Source: Methylotenera_A sp049687015 (GTDB lineage Bacteria; Pseudomonadota; Gammaproteobacteria; Burkholderiales; Methylophilaceae). Taken from it: a DNA stretch of 64,000 nucleotides. Below are positions 61,514-64,000 of this stretch, piece by piece. Numbering within the stretch: position 1 is the first letter of the stretch; each line of letters opens with the position of its first letter. A model generated the notes under the pieces. That model was not told where the DNA came from. It did not search any database and saw only the letters and a list, made by a program, of their open reading frames with translations. Both the position numbers and the translations under genes were made by a program. Location of the stretch: NCBI GenBank assembly GCA_049687015.1, contig JBAVIP010000078.1, positions 51,008 to 115,007 on the forward strand, written 5' to 3'.

Positions 61514-63078
61514 TTTCAATATTAAAAAAGCTATCGTTATATCAGCTTGATAAACTGCCTGTCAGAACACTATACCTTCCTATGGTTATTCTGGGCATGT
61601 TACTAGCCGCGCGCGTCCAATACATACAGCATGGCTGGATTAACCCTGACTCTGTGCTGTATTTTGAATCTGCCCGGTTATTTGCGCTGGGTAATTGGCA
61701 AGACGCTATTAAAGTATTTAATTGGCCGCTGTACTCCATCCTTATTGCTGCTACACATAAACTCACCACATTAAATATTCACACCTCCGCCCAATTGCTA
61801 AGCGTGATTTTCTTTGGCATCACCACCGCCAGCTTCCTAAAGATCATTGAGCTGGCAGGTGGTGGCACCAGAGTTATGCTTGCTTGTGCTCTGATCTTGT
61901 TTAGCTCGCATTATCTGGTGGGTGATGTACTAGAAATGCTGATGCGGGACCAGGGATTTTGGGCTTTTTATCTCACCAGCCTCGTGTTTTTTATTCGGTT
62001 TTTTAAAACAAAAAACTATATGGATGCTTTTTTCTGGCAAATCAGCGCCATTCTCACTACCCTTTTTAGAATTGAAGCGATCAGTTATCTCATTTTTCTA
62101 CCCACGATTCTGCTATTTACTCAACATGATCCGTGGAAACATCGGCTGGGTAATTTCTTAAAATGCAATTTTTTAAACATCATTGCGGGTGTTGGTGTTT
62201 TGGCGGCATTGTTACTTCATCATGGCCTGACCATAAGCAACTTTGGGCGACTTAGAGAAGTATTTACCAGCAGCCTATATCAAGAGCTAACTCAACAACT
62301 GCATGAAAAATCAACCATCATGGCTGGACAAGTGCTTGGAAAATATTTACAAGACTTTGCTGTGCAAGGGCTATTGCTAACATTTATCTATGTCATGATC
62401 GCAAAGACAATATCTTCAACCGGGATAATTAACATCGGTCTGTCTTGGTTTGCAATCAAAGCAAGGCGCAACTTAATCGATGAACAAGCCTTTCAAGTAT
62501 TAAGAGCAACCGCCATTATCGCCATTATCAATATGGCGCTTATTATCACCAAGGTATTTGTACTGTCCGGCAGATACGTTATAGCGCTATCACTTGTCCT
62601 GATGATATTTGCATCGTTCTATTTGGCAGATTTAGTCAAGTATATAAAATCCGCTTCGGCGAATGACAAAAAACTGAAATGGCTAACCGTTGCGCTAATC
62701 GTTTTTATGTCTTTAAGTTTGGTTAAAAATATTCTGCCTAAAGAAGAAGGCTACAACTACTTACAGGATGCAGCGGCTTGGGTTAAAAGCAACAACAAAG
62801 AAAACAAACCAGTGTTTTATGATGAAACAAGAATCAGGTATTACGCTGGAGCGCCTTTTGTCGGCACGTGGGGTGATAACTGGGAGGTCGTAACAAAAGC
62901 CTTACAAAATCAAACGATTAATCAATATGACTTTTTGGTAATCAGCCATTCGGCAAAACATCCCGAACGCGAACAGTTTATAGCAGATAAATTACCTGAA
63001 TTTGTTGAAGTAAAACGCTTTAACCATACTAAAGAAGCCAGAAAATCTATAGTGATATACCAAAAATCACCTCACTAA
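61510..63078 (+). CDS. Multipass membrane glycosyltransferase-like protein
   Basis: A 522-residue protein with about ten hydrophobic helices, starting with GTG overlapping the waaF stop. The N-terminal region has a NPDSVLYFESARLF loop and later RDQGFWAFYLTSLVFFIRF, similar in layout to GT-C fold (ArnT/PMT-like, polyprenyl-phosphate sugar dependent) enzymes, where acidic residues in the first loop are catalytic. The C-terminal 100 residues are soluble and periplasmic-like (YNYLQDAAAWVKSNNKEN, VFYDETRIRYYAG). I do not recognise the exact family. Position after waaF suggests an LPS or glycan role. Confidence 0.72.
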   Translation: MISILKKLSLYQLDKLPVRTLYLPMVILGMLLAARVQYIQHGWINPDSVLYFESARLFALGNWQDAIKVFNWPLYSILIAATHKLTTLNIHTSAQLLSVIFFGITTASFLKIIELAGGGTRVMLACALILFSSHYLVGDVLEMLMRDQGFWAFYLTSLVFFIRFFKTKNYMDAFFWQISAILTTLFRIEAISYLIFLPTILLFTQHDPWKHRLGNFLKCNFLNIIAGVGVLAALLLHHGLTISNFGRLREVFTSSLYQELTQQLHEKSTIMAGQVLGKYLQDFAVQGLLLTFIYVMIAKTISSTGIINIGLSWFAIKARRNLIDEQAFQVLRATAIIAIINMALIITKVFVLSGRYVIALSLVLMIFASFYLADLVKYIKSASANDKKLKWLTVALIVFMSLSLVKNILPKEEGYNYLQDAAAWVKSNNKENKPVFYDETRIRYYAGAPFVGTWGDNWEVVTKALQNQTINQYDFLVISHSAKHPEREQFIADKLPEFVEVKRFNHTKEARKSIVIYQKSPH

Positions 63079-63102
63079 ACTTGATTGCCCAGATTCGAAA
63101 AC

Positions 63103-63795
63103 TTAATTAGTGATACGCACACCGTTCCGGGTAAGCAGTAATTTTTTATAGCTCGCAGGCTTTTGATTTTCTAATTTATCCAAACACAGCGCAGGCTCAT
63201 CTAAGTTAAGATTTTTTAATATTTCCGCTGAAACATTCCACCACTTAGAAATCAATAACTTTTGAATAAGCTCAGAATTAAACCTATATTTAATTTTCTT
63301 GGCTGGAATGCCAGCGTATATAGCATAAGCAGGCACATCAGAGGTTACAACAGCTCTAGCAGCAATAATCGCACCATCTCCAATTTTCACCCCGCCCATA
63401 ATGAGCACATCACGACCTATCCAGCAATCATTACCTATAAACGTATTGAGAACAGGCACCTGAGCCTCATATTTTTGCTCAAGCTCTTTCGAGAATAATG
63501 AAGTGGTTAACCAGCTTATCGGATGCTTATTTTTCTCTAACCCAATAACGACATTTGAACCGATTGAGCAAAACCTGCCAATTTCACAATTGCCATATAA
63601 TTCCGAGCCAGACCTGATGTATGAATATGCACCTATTGAATGGTGGCGACCCTTAACTAAAACCCGACCCAGTTTCACGTGACTTTCTAGCACCAACTCA
63701 CAGTTTTTTCCCAAGCTATCTAAACTAGAACCAAACTTACATTGGTATTTGGTTAAACATCTAGCCCCAAAATACCTTTTAATTGCAGTTATCAT
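63103..63795 (-). CDS. Hexapeptide-repeat acyltransferase
   Basis: A 230-residue left-handed beta-helix acyltransferase. Repeats of the form SIGAYSYIRSGSEL, EIGRFCSIGSNVVIG and WIGRDVLIMGGVKIGDGAIIAA are evident; the catalytic His probably lies in the NKHPISWL segment. I start it at ATG 63795 (MITAIKRYFG), because the longer ORF start lies inside the neighbouring gene. Similar enzymes acetylate sugars of O-antigen or capsule. It begins 16 bases after the stop codon of the CgeB-like gene. Confidence 0.82.
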   Translation of the reverse strand: MITAIKRYFGARCLTKYQCKFGSSLDSLGKNCELVLESHVKLGRVLVKGRHHSIGAYSYIRSGSELYGNCEIGRFCSIGSNVVIGLEKNKHPISWLTTSLFSKELEQKYEAQVPVLNTFIGNDCWIGRDVLIMGGVKIGDGAIIAARAVVTSDVPAYAIYAGIPAKKIKYRFNSELIQKLLISKWWNVSAEILKNLNLDEPALCLDKLENQKPASYKKLLLTRNGVRITN

Positions 63796-63811
63796 GAAGT
63801 CATGTCCAGAA

Positions 63812-64000
63812 TTAAGATTCAAAACTATTGCATAACACGATAACTCTCGATTCCCAAGTGTGACTTTTGAGAAATTTTTCATGCCCGCGTTTTGCAATCG
63901 CAACTCTTTTATCTGGATTTAGAAGATAAAAGTCAACTTTATCAACTAGCTCTTTAGCGTTTCTAAACACTTCGATTTCTTCACCAATCACAAACATTTC
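63812..64000 (-). CDS. CgeB-like glycosyltransferase, C-terminal fragment
   Basis: The frame is open to the right edge, so the gene starts outside the window. The visible 62-63 residues end with a helix and loop of the type LVDKVDFYLLNPDKRVAIAK, then KFLKSHTWESRV. This matches the end of CgeB/Glyco_trans_1_2 family glycosyltransferases, where a basic-rich helix precedes an HTWExR motif. Direction and spacing suggest an operon with the acyltransferase gene. Confidence 0.65.
   Translation of the reverse strand, partial: EMFVIGEEIEVFRNAKELVDKVDFYLLNPDKRVAIAKRGHEKFLKSHTWESRVIVLCNSFES

Overview
The window looks like a chromosomal segment of a betaproteobacterium, most probably a methylotroph of the Methylophilaceae (Methylotenera/Methylophilus type). 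This rests on protein similarity recalled from memory, on the gene order (prfB-lysS; rlmE-ftsH-folP-glmM with yhbY divergent; carAB-greA; fur divergent from bamE-dapB; recN-nadK with hrcA divergent) and on moderate GC content. No methanol dehydrogenase or other diagnostic methylotrophy gene is present, so the family call is an inference. I saw no rRNA, tRNA, CRISPR array, prophage or transposase.

Layout. 0-12.3 kb holds a phosphate/arsenic block. It contains an OprP/OprO-type porin, lysS-prfB (prfB with its programmed frameshift), an aqpS-arsC arsenic pair, a Pit transporter with its DUF47 partner, and pstS-pstC-pstA-pstB-phoU. 12.4-25.4 kb is a minus-strand operon of secreted and redox proteins: a giant multidomain multicopper oxidase broken by a single frameshift, a small protein of unknown type, a YncE-like beta-propeller, a SCO copper chaperone, a cytochrome c fused to a periplasmic binding protein, a secreted protein of unknown family and a small membrane protein. 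It resembles the apparatus around MnxG-type manganese oxidases and is the most unusual part of the window. 25.7-29.7 kb has a GT4 diacylglycerol glucosyltransferase-like gene, a Zn-dependent phospholipase C, a PAP2 phosphatase, a SemiSWEET and a HAD phosphatase, which looks like a lipid-remodelling set. 30.1-57.3 kb is mainly housekeeping (glmM, folP, ftsH, rlmE, yhbY, greA, carAB, mgtA, dapB, bamE, fur, an M48 protease, recN, nadK, a YejM-like sulfatase-fold protein, hrcA, hemH). 57.4-64 kb starts a lipopolysaccharide region (hldD-gmhA-hldE-waaF, a multipass glycosyltransferase-like protein, a hexapeptide acyltransferase and the end of a CgeB-like glycosyltransferase).

The main link between regions is regulatory. 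Arrays of TGTCAT-like half-sites repeated every 11 bp, the signature of PhoB boxes, lie upstream of the porin, of pstS, of the DUF47-pit pair and of the phospholipase C. All four point toward their gene. This suggests one phosphate-starvation programme combining outer-membrane uptake, two inner-membrane transporters and membrane-lipid phosphate salvage. The array facing pit also covers the start codon of aqpS, so arsenic export and phosphate import may share a control region.
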